Assembly (NCBI RefSeq): GCF_041200175.1
Contig: NZ_CP165727.1
Location: 7,186,001-7,250,000 of the forward strand
Direction: 5' to 3'
DNA length: 64,000 nucleotides
Source of the DNA: Streptomyces sp. R33
GTDB taxonomy: Bacteria > Actinomycetota > Actinomycetes > Streptomycetales > Streptomycetaceae
Each line of letters opens with the position of its first letter. Position 1 is the stretch's first letter. Below are positions 9,892 through 17,857 of this stretch, piece after piece. The notes beneath the pieces were generated by a model. The model was not told where the DNA came from and searched no databases. It was given only the letters and a program-made list of their open reading frames with translations. The position numbers and the translations under genes are program-made.

Positions 9892-9941
9892 ATCATCGGA
9901 GTCCGGCGCCACAGTGCGCTCATCAACCGACGGGATCTCGC

Positions 9942-10778
9942 ATGCTCAAATCACAAAGGCTCGCCACGCTTCCGATCGATTCCTACGACTTGGCCGAGGA
10001 GCTTTCGGTCATCGATTCCAATGATGCCGGTGGCGAGTACGACGCATTTTCCTTCGGCCACTGGTCCGCGCATGTCCTCGCGAACTCCGGGGGCAGCGCC
10101 AAGGACACGGCCTTCCGGCCCTACGAGGGGCAGCTTGCCCTGACTGAGCTGGGCAGGAAGCTTCCCAACATCATGTCGCTCGTCACCGACAACTTCCCCC
10201 TCGAGAGGCTGCAGTGGGTCCGTATATTCGGCCTCAGTGACGGAATTCTCGCGCCCCATGTCGATTTTCTAGAATTCTCCGAGCCGGGTACGAGGCTTCA
10301 GATACCCCTGCGCACGGACGAGGATTCCCTGCATTCCGAGAACGACATCGTCTATCACCTCCGCCGTGGCGAGGTATGGAAAATCCACACCACGGTTCCG
10401 CACTCGGCCCGGAGCGTCTCGCGACTTCCCAGGCTGTCCCTCTGCCTTGATTTCTCGGACGCCGAAGCCCCCATTGAAATCAAGAACACCATCCAGTCCG
10501 AGCTGCCCGTCCGCATCATTTCGCGTCCGCCGGTCTCGGACGCCGACGTGGCCGAGCTGATGTCCTCCGCGGCCGATATGAACGCCACCGACCTGCGCGC
10601 CTCCTTCCGGAAGTTCGCCGCGGTCCACTTCACCCGCCAGGCCGATGCGACGGCGGCGTTCGACTGGTTCGTCGAAGCCGCCGTGCGCACCGGGGACGAC
10701 GCGCTGGTCGAGAAGGCCGAGGCGTTCCGGACGTACTGCATCGAGAAGCGCGGCTACCGCGAGGCGTTCGCCTGGTGA
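9942..10778 (+). CDS. cis-proline/pipecolate hydroxylase-type Fe(II)/2-oxoglutarate oxygenase
   Basis: 278-residue oxygenase of the aspartyl/asparaginyl beta-hydroxylase fold, in the subgroup containing Streptomyces proline 3-hydroxylase and the pipecolate hydroxylase GetF. Visible features match that subgroup: EYDAFSFGHW near 32-41, NFPLERLQWVR, then iron ligands His106 and Asp108 in PHVDF, distal His154 in VPHSAR and the 2-oxoglutarate Arg164 in PRLSLCLDF. Length is near the usual 280-290. The ATG at 9942 is preferred over the open frame start at 9858 because family similarity begins there, although its ribosome site is weak. It is convergent with the free A protein gene and overlaps its 3' end by 25 bp. 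Next to a lysine cyclodeaminase and a proline-like A domain, it most likely makes 3-hydroxypipecolate; the hydroxylation position is inference. Confidence 0.88.
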   Translation: MLKSQRLATLPIDSYDLAEELSVIDSNDAGGEYDAFSFGHWSAHVLANSGGSAKDTAFRPYEGQLALTELGRKLPNIMSLVTDNFPLERLQWVRIFGLSDGILAPHVDFLEFSEPGTRLQIPLRTDEDSLHSENDIVYHLRRGEVWKIHTTVPHSARSVSRLPRLSLCLDFSDAEAPIEIKNTIQSELPVRIISRPPVSDADVAELMSSAADMNATDLRASFRKFAAVHFTRQADATAAFDWFVEAAVRTGDDALVEKAEAFRTYCIEKRGYREAFAW

Positions 10779-12358
10779 GGCACCAGGGACAGGGGCTGCG
10801 CCCCGTCGCCGGGCAGGGCCTTGCGGTCCAGCTTGCCGTTGGGTGACACGGGCAGGCCGTCCACCAGCCACCAGCGGACCGGCACCATGTAGTCGGGCAG
10901 GACCGCGAGCAGCGCCCGGCGCAGTTCCGAGGCCGGCGGCGGAGCACCGGTGAGAGCAGCGTGCAGCTCCACCGCCCCGCCGGCCCGCACCACCGCGAAC
11001 GCCGCGGCGTCCTTGACCCCGGAGAAGTCCGTGAGGCGCGCCTCCACCTCCCGCGGTTCCACGGCATTGCCCCGGATCTTGATCAGGTCGTCCATCCGGC
11101 CCAGCAACTGGAGCGTCTGGTCGGCCCGCCACACCCCCCGGTCCCGGGTGCGGTACAGCCGCTTGCCCGGACGGAACGGATCGGGCACGAACGCGGTGCC
11201 GCTCAGCTCGGGATCGGTGTACCCCAGGGCCACCCCCGCACCGCCGATGTACACCTCCCCGACCTCCCCGTCGGGCACCGGAACACCGTGCTCGTCCAGC
11301 ACGTAGACGTAGGTGTTCCACACCAGTGACCCGACGGGCGGCCTCGGTTCGAGATTGCCGGCCGCCGCGTTCATCGAGTGGCTGGCCACCATGTGGTTCT
11401 CGGCCGGCCCGTAGTGGTTGTGCAGGGTGATCTCCGGCCGGCGCGTCAGCAGCCCCTCCAGAGCCTCCGTGCACCGCACCGTCTCGCCCGCGCTGATGAT
11501 GTGGCGCAGGTCCGCGGCGTGCTCGAAGTTCGTCGGCAGCGCCATGACCACGTCGATGAGCGACTGCGGGAAGTCCACGACCTCGATGCGTTCGTCGATG
11601 ACGTAGTCGATCAGATCCCGGGGATCGCGCCGCACATGGGGCTCCGGCACATGGAGGCACCCGCCCGAGGCGAGCGTGTAGAAGATCTCCTGGACCGAGA
11701 CGTCGAAGGTCAGCGGCGCCACCTGCAGGACCCGCCGTCCGCGCCCGAGCCCGGAGCCGTCCACCTGCCAGGAGATGAAGTTCGCCAGGCAGCCATGGGT
11801 CTGGACGATGCCCTTGGGGTTGCCGGTGGAACCCGAGGAGAAGATGACGTAAGCGGGATCCTCCGGCGCCGGCCGCCGGCGGACCGCCGCCGGCGCCGCA
11901 CCGCCCGCCGGGTCCGGTGCCACCAGACCCGCCAGAGCGGTCGCCCGCGTCCCCGAGGCACCGGTGTCCAGCGCCCCCGGATCGGCCAGGACCAGCAGTG
12001 CCGCGCTGCTCGCGCGCAGGATCTGCTCGATGCGCTCCGGCGGGTACGTCGTGTCCACCGGCAGATAGGCGGCCCCGGCCCGCAGCGTGCCCAGGACCGC
12101 AGCGGTGAAGTCGGCACCCGCCCGGGCGGCGATGAGCACCGTGTCACCGCGCGCGATGCCGAAGTCCCGCCCGAGCCGGTCCGCGACGGTGTCCGCGAGA
12201 CGGTCGAGCTCCGCGTACGACACCTCCCGGCCCGGCTCGCGCACCGCGGGCGCCCCCGGGTGCGCGGCCACCTCGCGGTCGATGAGCTCCAGGACCGAGG
12301 ACACACCGATGTCCACCACCGGTCCGGCGTGCCCCGGGGCAGGGGACGCCGCGGTCAT
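10754..12358 (-). CDS. Free-standing NRPS adenylation protein, predicted for (hydroxy)pipecolate
   Basis: 534-residue adenylation enzyme without carrier domain: it activates an amino acid as its adenylate and loads it onto a carrier in trans. Core motifs include FSSGSTGNPKG (A3), FDVSVQEIF (A4), HNHYGPAENH (A5), GRMDDLIKIRGNAVEPREVE (A8) and SPNGKLDRKAL (A10 lysine). Specificity residues read by eye against PheA are D-V-Q-D-I-A-H-M-V plus K. This differs from the classical proline code (DVQLIAHVVK) at two positions, so a cyclic imino acid is likely. The ATG at 12358 overlaps the stop of the cyclodeaminase gene (ATGA), indicating coupled translation; the longer open frame to 13249 is antisense-like. 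The likely carrier partner is the T-C protein at 1061-2695. Confidence 0.9.
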   Translation of the reverse strand: MTAASPAPGHAGPVVDIGVSSVLELIDREVAAHPGAPAVREPGREVSYAELDRLADTVADRLGRDFGIARGDTVLIAARAGADFTAAVLGTLRAGAAYLPVDTTYPPERIEQILRASSAALLVLADPGALDTGASGTRATALAGLVAPDPAGGAAPAAVRRRPAPEDPAYVIFSSGSTGNPKGIVQTHGCLANFISWQVDGSGLGRGRRVLQVAPLTFDVSVQEIFYTLASGGCLHVPEPHVRRDPRDLIDYVIDERIEVVDFPQSLIDVVMALPTNFEHAADLRHIISAGETVRCTEALEGLLTRRPEITLHNHYGPAENHMVASHSMNAAAGNLEPRPPVGSLVWNTYVYVLDEHGVPVPDGEVGEVYIGGAGVALGYTDPELSGTAFVPDPFRPGKRLYRTRDRGVWRADQTLQLLGRMDDLIKIRGNAVEPREVEARLTDFSGVKDAAAFAVVRAGGAVELHAALTGAPPPASELRRALLAVLPDYMVPVRWWLVDGLPVSPNGKLDRKALPGDGAQPLSLVPHQANASR

Positions 12359-13443
12359 CGCCGTGCCCCCGGCTGCCCCTCCCAGGACCGGGTGACCGGC
12401 CCCGGCAGGAACGAGTAAGGGTCCTGCGGGTCGTCGGCGGTCGCCTCGATGGCGAGGTGGTGACCGACGCCGAGGTCCCGTGCGAGCTCCTCGAACACCT
12501 CGACCATGACGAGGTCCTGCAGCGCCAGACCCGTCGAGTCGTACACGGTGGTGACCGGGGACAGCTTCCGGTGGGCCTCCGGGTCCAGGAGGATCTCGGC
12601 GAGCGGGGGCCCGATCTCCTCGGGAGCGAGCTGCTGGCAGTCGCCCTCGGCCCGCGCCTGCGCCACGTGATCGGGGCAGACGACCGCCCTGCGCAGCAGC
12701 TCCAGCGGCAGCTCGGTCTTCCCCGGCATGTCGGAGCCGATGGCGTTGATGTGCACCCAGGGCTTGAGGTTGGTTCCCCGGATGACCGGGCCCGCGTACG
12801 GTGCGACCGAGGTGGCGGTGCACAGCACATCGGCCCGCTCCTCCACCTCTGCCAACGGCGCGATCCGTACGGCCCCGGCAGGCAGCCGGGACCGGGCCGC
12901 GAAGGAGTTCTCCGCCCGCACGTCCTCGTCGCACACCAGGATCTCGGAGAAGGAGAAGACCCGGGACAGGGCGTGCAGTTGGGTCACGGCCTGCGCGCCG
13001 CAGCCCACGAGACCGAGGACCGCGGAGTCCGGACGCGCCAGCACCCGGCTGGCCAGCGCGGACGCCGCGCCCGTACGGATGGCGGTGGCGAAGGTCCCGT
13101 CGATGACCGTCCGCAGGTGGCCGCTGTCGGCATCGAAGGCGCACAGGGTGGACAAAATGGTGGGCAGCTGGTTCTTGACCGGATTGTGCGGGTTGTAGCC
13201 GACCATCTTCATGGACACCGTGGCGCCGTGCCGGAGCGCGGGCATCCACTCCAGCAGTCCCAGATGGGGTGTCTCGATGAGGAATCCGTCCCGCTGCTTC
13301 ATCTCCACCGGTGCGTCGCGGCCGGTGGCGAGAACGGTTTCCAGACGGGCGATCGTCAGATCGTAGAGTTGCCCCAGCCCCACCTTCGTGACGATGGTGG
13401 CGATGGCTTCGGCGTCGAGTATGCGTGTGCGGTCAGCTTGCAA
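12355..13443 (-). CDS. Lysine cyclodeaminase (ornithine cyclodeaminase family), pipecolate formation
   Basis: 362-residue NAD-dependent enzyme of the ornithine cyclodeaminase/mu-crystallin family. It resembles the lysine cyclodeaminases PipA and RapL/FkbL, which make L-pipecolate. Shared features are LLEWMP, SMKMVGYNPHNP (Lys79), RTGAASALASRVLARPDS (Arg123), the Rossmann stretch GLVGCGAQAVTQLHALS at 144-160, HINAIGSDMPGKTELPLELL, and a YDSTGLALQD tail ending DPYSFLPG. Start is TTG at 13443, where the family N-terminus begins and AGGAGA lies about 6 nt upstream; the open frame to 13584 reads into the exporter gene. It follows the exporter by 16 bp and is coupled to the A protein gene. Ornithine as substrate (giving proline) is the alternative; nothing here suggests an SbnA-like partner. 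Confidence 0.88.
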   Translation of the reverse strand: MQADRTRILDAEAIATIVTKVGLGQLYDLTIARLETVLATGRDAPVEMKQRDGFLIETPHLGLLEWMPALRHGATVSMKMVGYNPHNPVKNQLPTILSTLCAFDADSGHLRTVIDGTFATAIRTGAASALASRVLARPDSAVLGLVGCGAQAVTQLHALSRVFSFSEILVCDEDVRAENSFAARSRLPAGAVRIAPLAEVEERADVLCTATSVAPYAGPVIRGTNLKPWVHINAIGSDMPGKTELPLELLRRAVVCPDHVAQARAEGDCQQLAPEEIGPPLAEILLDPEAHRKLSPVTTVYDSTGLALQDLVMVEVFEELARDLGVGHHLAIEATADDPQDPYSFLPGPVTRSWEGQPGARR

Positions 13444-13459
13444 CGGTCTCTCCTGGCGC

Positions 13460-15253
13460 TCAGTGTTCGGACTGGTCCAAAGAAGGTGAAGGAACAGGGG
13501 ATTTCGAAGAGGCCGAGGGGCCGCGCCCGTGCCAGGACTCCCACAGTCCGGCGTACGCGCCCCCCGCCGAGACGAGCTCGTCATGAGCCCCCTGCTCGGT
13601 GATGCGGCCGGCCTCCATCACGACCACGCGGTCCGCGTCGTGGGCGGTGTGCAGCCGGTGGGCGATGGCGATGACGGTCCGCCCGCGCAGTACGCCGGCG
13701 AGCGAACGCTCGAGGTCGCGGGCGGCCCGCGGGTCGAGCAGCGAGGTGGCCTCGTCGAGCACCAGGGTGTGCGGATCGGCCAGGACGAGCCGGGCCAGGG
13801 CCAGCTGCTGTGCCTGGCCGGGCGACACGGGGTTCTCGTCGGTGCCCAGCTCGGTGTCGAGGCCGTTCGGAAGGGCCTGGACCCACTCCTCGGCGGCCAC
13901 CGCAGCCAGGGCCGCCGTCACCTGCTCGTCCGTGGCGTCCGGCGCGGCCAGTGCGACGTTCTCGCGCACGGTCCCGAGGAACACGTGGTGTTCCTGCGTG
14001 ACCAGCGCGACGTTGCGGCGCAGCTCTTCCAACGGCAGTTCGTGGACCGGTACTCCGCCCAGCGTGACCGATCCGGTACGCGGCTCGTGGATGCCGGCGA
14101 GGATGCGGCCGAGGGTCGACTTGCCGGCCCCCGAAGGGCCGACGATGGCGATGCGCTCACCGGATCCGACGCTGAGACTGACGTCCTCGATCACGTCGTG
14201 ACCGGCCCGGTAGGCATAGGCGATGCCGTCCGCGGCCAGCCGGTCGCCTTCGGGCCGCCGACCGGAGTCGCTCTCCGGTCCGGCCCCCGCCTCGATGCCG
14301 ATCAGGCGGGCCAGCGAGGCGTCGCCGACCTGCAGCTCCTCGAGCCAGCCGAGGAGTTCGTCCAGCGGGTCGATCACGGCCCGGGTGTAGAGGGTCGCGG
14401 CGGTCACCTCGCCGAGGCTCACCCAGCCCTCGATGTAGAAGAGCCCGCCGAACAGCAGCGTGGCGGCGACCGGCAGCACGTAGCCGAAGTCCATCAGCGG
14501 GAACCAGACGCTGCGCAGGAACAGCGTGCGCCGCTCCGCGCCGTTCGCCCGCTCGACGTCCTCGTCCGTGCGGCGGATGCGCGGGCCGGACCGGTGCAGC
14601 GCCTCCACGGTGCGGGCGCCGGTGACCGTCTCGGAGAGGCCCTGGGCGAGGTCGGAGTAGCCGGCCGCCTCGGCCAGGTAGGCATCCCGGGCGCGCGCCA
14701 GGTACCAGCGCGTCGACCAGACGATGAGCGGGACGGCGATGAGGCAAGGCAGGACCATGATCGGGCTGGTCACGACCAGCGCCACCAGCGTCAGCACCAC
14801 CGAGAGGCTGGCCACCAGGATCGACGGCGCCCCCATGCGCACGGCGTTGGACAGCGCATCCACGTCGCGGGTGCTGCGGGTCAGCAGATCGCCGGCCCCG
14901 GCCTTCTCCACCGTGTGCAGGGGCAGGGTCAGCACCCGCCGCACGAATCCCTCGCGGATGTCGGCCAGGACCAGCTCACCGAGCCGGGCCCCCTGGAGGC
15001 GGGCGGTACGGGTGAACACGCCTTGGAGCAGCAGGAGTCCGGCGATCGTCAGCACGGTGAAGTCCACCTGGTCGGTGGTGATGCCCTTCTCCACCTGCCC
15101 GACCAGCCGGCCCAGCAGGGCGGGCACCACCAGACCGCAGACCGTGGCGAGGACGAACCAGAGCACGGTGCGGGTCAGCAGACCGGTATGGCTGCGCACC
15201 AGGCCCCGTACGTGACGGCGGACCGTCTTCGCGTCGGCTACCGGAAGACTCAC
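13460..15253 (-). CDS. ABC exporter half-transporter with canonical ATPase domain
   Basis: 597-residue type IV ABC exporter subunit: six-helix membrane domain, then a nucleotide-binding domain with Walker A GPSGAGKST, Walker B LVLDEATSLLD and H-loop AIAHRL. The signature reads SPGQAQQ rather than LSGGQ. It probably pairs with the degenerate subunit encoded just upstream (stop 15303, gap 49 bp) to export the peptide or give self-resistance. The GTG at 15253 is chosen: GAGGAG lies 6 nt upstream and the N-terminus SLPVADAKTVRRHVRGL resembles the paralog; the open frame to 15361 overlaps the upstream gene. It is a paralog of 58094-59875 (same SWHG-ending C-terminus, same odd signature). Confidence 0.93.
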   Translation of the reverse strand: MSLPVADAKTVRRHVRGLVRSHTGLLTRTVLWFVLATVCGLVVPALLGRLVGQVEKGITTDQVDFTVLTIAGLLLLQGVFTRTARLQGARLGELVLADIREGFVRRVLTLPLHTVEKAGAGDLLTRSTRDVDALSNAVRMGAPSILVASLSVVLTLVALVVTSPIMVLPCLIAVPLIVWSTRWYLARARDAYLAEAAGYSDLAQGLSETVTGARTVEALHRSGPRIRRTDEDVERANGAERRTLFLRSVWFPLMDFGYVLPVAATLLFGGLFYIEGWVSLGEVTAATLYTRAVIDPLDELLGWLEELQVGDASLARLIGIEAGAGPESDSGRRPEGDRLAADGIAYAYRAGHDVIEDVSLSVGSGERIAIVGPSGAGKSTLGRILAGIHEPRTGSVTLGGVPVHELPLEELRRNVALVTQEHHVFLGTVRENVALAAPDATDEQVTAALAAVAAEEWVQALPNGLDTELGTDENPVSPGQAQQLALARLVLADPHTLVLDEATSLLDPRAARDLERSLAGVLRGRTVIAIAHRLHTAHDADRVVVMEAGRITEQGAHDELVSAGGAYAGLWESWHGRGPSASSKSPVPSPSLDQSEH

Positions 15254-15302
15254 TGGGCACTCCTCTGAGGGCGGCTGTCGGAAGGACTGGGGACGGTGAC
15301 GA

Positions 15303-16994
15303 TCACGTCTCCTCCCGCATGACAACGGCGGCGTACTGGGACGCACCGGTGGCGAGTTCACGGTGTGTGCCGGTCGCGACGACCTTGCCGTCCTCCACGT
15401 AGGCGACCTCGTCGGCCTGGTCGAGCAACAGCGGGCTGTTGCTCACGACCACGGTCGTGAGCTCCGCCCTGGACCTGTGGAGCCGTTCGGCGATCACCGA
15501 TTCGGTGTGCGCGTCCACGGCACTGGTCGGATCCACCAGGACGAGGACCCCGGGCTGCGCCGCCAGCGCGCGCGCCAGCCGCAGCCGCTGCTGCTGGCCG
15601 CCCGAGAAGGCGGAGCCCCCTGCGGTGACGACGGTGGCCAGACCGTCCGGCAGGGCCTCGACGATGTCGTCCGCATTGGCGTCGTGCAGGGCCTGCGCGC
15701 GCACCTGGTCCGAGCGTCCGCCCAGATCCTCGGCCAGGACACCGGAGAAGAGGGTGTCCTCGTTGCGGGCCACGAGGATGAGTTCACGCACCTGCTCCAG
15801 CGGCAGCGAGTCCAGCGGCACACCGCCGACGGTCACCTCACCCGGGGCGTAGCGCCCGAGCCGTTCGGCGATCGCGGCGCCCTCCTCCGGAGTGGAGGCG
15901 GCGATCGCGGTCATCAGTCCCGGCCGGACCCGCAGCCCCGATTCCGCGTCGTACAGGTCGGGCGCCTCGGAGAGGTCGGCCCGTGCGATGTCGGAGGTGG
16001 CGTCGGGCTCGAGGGCCAGTACGCGCACGACGCGCTGCGCCGCCACATCGGCGCCGACGAACGACTGCACCGCCGAAGTCGCCGTGCGCATCGGCAGCAT
16101 GAGGAATGCGGCGTACCCGTAGGCTGCGACGAGTTCACCGGCGGTGAGACCGCCACCGACGGCGAGGCGGGCACCGATCCAGACGACCGCCACCACGAAG
16201 ATCCCGGGGAGCAGCACCTCGGCGGCGGGCAGCACCGATTCGACCTTCGCCACGTGGACGCCCGCCTGCCGCAGCCGCTGCGAGTCCTTGCGGTAACGCT
16301 CGCCGAACGCGGCCTCGCCGCCGATGCCGCGCAGCACGCGCAGACCGGACACGATGTCGCCGGCCCGGTTCGTCAAGTCGCCCTGCAGGTCGCGGTAGCT
16401 GCCGATCCGCTTGTGCAGCGGCCTGAGCAGCGGTCCCGTGCCCGCGAGCAGGACGGGGACGCCGATGAGGACGAGCAGGCCGAGGGTGACCGAGGTGGAG
16501 AGCAGCACCAGGGCGACGAGCACGACGGTGACCGCGCTGCCGATGCCCCGGGCGACGGCGCCGGGCAGGGCGCCGATGCGGGTGATGTCGGCCGTGCCGA
16601 TGGCCACGACCTCGCCGGTGGAGATCCGCTTGGGCAGGGTCGCGCCCAGCCGTACCGCGTGCGCGGCCACGAGGCGGAAGGTCAGGTAGTTGGCCTTGAG
16701 CCGGCCGATCGTGTCACAGCGGTGGCGCAGGACGCTGCCGGCCGTGGTCACCAGGGCGAGCCCCATGATGACGCCGGTCCAGACCAGCAGCCGGTCGGTG
16801 TCCTTCTCCGTCATGGCGTCGATGGCCCGGCCGATGGCGAAGGGGGTCAGGCCCATGCTGGCCATCCACAGGCAGCCCCACAACACCCCGAGGAACAGTG
16901 TGCTCGACTGCCTGCCGATCAGCCATCGAAGATAGCTCCGGGGTGACCGGAGGTCCGGATCCCCCAGCTCGGGCAGCGGATTGTTGCTTGGCAA
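15303..16994 (-). CDS. ABC exporter half-transporter with degenerate ATPase domain
   Basis: 563-residue partner of the exporter at 13460-15253. The membrane domain is intact, but the ATPase domain lacks a Walker A motif (AIAASTPEEGAA replaces GxxGxGKS), has VLVDPTSAVD with Pro in place of the Walker B catalytic Glu, and VSNSPLLL where the H-loop His should be. The signature FSGGQQQRLRLARAL is kept. This fits an asymmetric heterodimer in which only one site hydrolyses ATP, though such partners usually keep a Walker A. The TTG at 16994 is chosen because AAGGA lies about 6 nt upstream and PSNNPLPELGDPDL is the first plausible N-terminus; the open frame to 17939 runs through the thioesterase gene. 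It is a paralog of 59872-61710. Confidence 0.9.
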   Translation of the reverse strand: MPSNNPLPELGDPDLRSPRSYLRWLIGRQSSTLFLGVLWGCLWMASMGLTPFAIGRAIDAMTEKDTDRLLVWTGVIMGLALVTTAGSVLRHRCDTIGRLKANYLTFRLVAAHAVRLGATLPKRISTGEVVAIGTADITRIGALPGAVARGIGSAVTVVLVALVLLSTSVTLGLLVLIGVPVLLAGTGPLLRPLHKRIGSYRDLQGDLTNRAGDIVSGLRVLRGIGGEAAFGERYRKDSQRLRQAGVHVAKVESVLPAAEVLLPGIFVVAVVWIGARLAVGGGLTAGELVAAYGYAAFLMLPMRTATSAVQSFVGADVAAQRVVRVLALEPDATSDIARADLSEAPDLYDAESGLRVRPGLMTAIAASTPEEGAAIAERLGRYAPGEVTVGGVPLDSLPLEQVRELILVARNEDTLFSGVLAEDLGGRSDQVRAQALHDANADDIVEALPDGLATVVTAGGSAFSGGQQQRLRLARALAAQPGVLVLVDPTSAVDAHTESVIAERLHRSRAELTTVVVSNSPLLLDQADEVAYVEDGKVVATGTHRELATGASQYAAVVMREET

Positions 16995-17098
16995 TGCGAA
17001 TCCTTCGGGGTTGTCCCGTCCCGGGTGGCCGGGGCGGTCGGGGGGACAGGAGGTACTGAGCGGTTCTGCCGTCGGGCGACGCTCGGGAGCGTCGCCGG

Positions 17099-17857
17099 TC
17101 AGCCGTGCGGTGACAGCTGGCCGAGGACGAACGCCCTCAGTTCGGCGGTCACACGGAGGGGGTCGGCGAGTGGGTAGAAGTGGTCGCCGGGGAAGGTCCG
17201 TACGGTGCCGGCAGCGGCGGACCAGGCGGGCCACTTGCGGATGTGGTCGTCGGTCACGCCTGCATCGTCCTGCCCCCGCCATGCGCCGAGCGGGCACGGC
17301 AGGAGGGCGTCCTCGCCGGGTGGCGCGTACGAGTCGCAGATGGCGTTGTCGCCGCGCAGGGGCCGGGCCACCGCCGCGGCCAAGCGGCTGTTGGCGCCCA
17401 CGGCCGCGGGCACGACGCCTTCCGCGACCAGTTCGTCGACGAGCTGCCGGTCGGTCAGCCGAGGCGTGTCGGAGGGCTCGCCCTGGTCGTCCGGGGCCCG
17501 GGAGGCCGAGGCGACGAATCCGCTGGGCCACCGGCCGTACTCTCGCCCCAGGACGCGGGCGAGCTCGTAGCCCACCAGTGCTCCCATGCTGTGGCCGTAC
17601 ACGAAGTAGGGCAGGTCGAGCCGGGCGGCGACGGCCGGCGCCAGCTCGTCGAGCACCTGCGCCATGCCGGTCGCGGGCTCCTCGCGCCACCGGTTCTCGC
17701 GGCCCGGGAGCTGAACGGCCAGCAGTGCTATGTCGGGGCCGAGCAGTTCCTGCCAGGTGCGGAACTGAAAGGCGCCGGAACCCGCGTGGGGCAGGCACAC
17801 GAGGAGGGCCTTCGCGGTGCGCGGCGGGTCCCACTCCACGAGGGGCCCCGGTTTCAC
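17099..17857 (-). CDS. Type II thioesterase
   Basis: 252-residue alpha/beta hydrolase of the external (type II) thioesterase family. These enzymes clear stalled or wrongly primed acyl groups from NRPS carrier domains. The nucleophile Ser90 lies in GHSMG, a catalytic Asp is probably in GQDD near 197-198, and His226 lies in GDHFYPL. LVCLPHAGSGAF near 19-30 forms the oxyanion region, and RENRWRE near 53-59 is typical. GTG start at 17857; its ribosome site is weak. First gene of the leftward export/pipecolate operon, 104 bp before the degenerate exporter gene. Confidence 0.93.
   Translation of the reverse strand: MKPGPLVEWDPPRTAKALLVCLPHAGSGAFQFRTWQELLGPDIALLAVQLPGRENRWREEPATGMAQVLDELAPAVAARLDLPYFVYGHSMGALVGYELARVLGREYGRWPSGFVASASRAPDDQGEPSDTPRLTDRQLVDELVAEGVVPAAVGANSRLAAAVARPLRGDNAICDSYAPPGEDALLPCPLGAWRGQDDAGVTDDHIRKWPAWSAAAGTVRTFPGDHFYPLADPLRVTAELRAFVLGQLSPHG

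Noticed and set aside
10269..11660. 463-codon minus-strand frame across the hydroxylase gene
   Set aside because: Its parts are an out-of-frame shadow of the A-protein gene followed by antisense of the hydroxylase gene.
12355..13443. SbnB-like 2,3-diaminopropionate synthesis
   Set aside because: Sequence fits PipA/RapL-type lysine cyclodeaminases better, and there is no SbnA-like PLP enzyme in the window.
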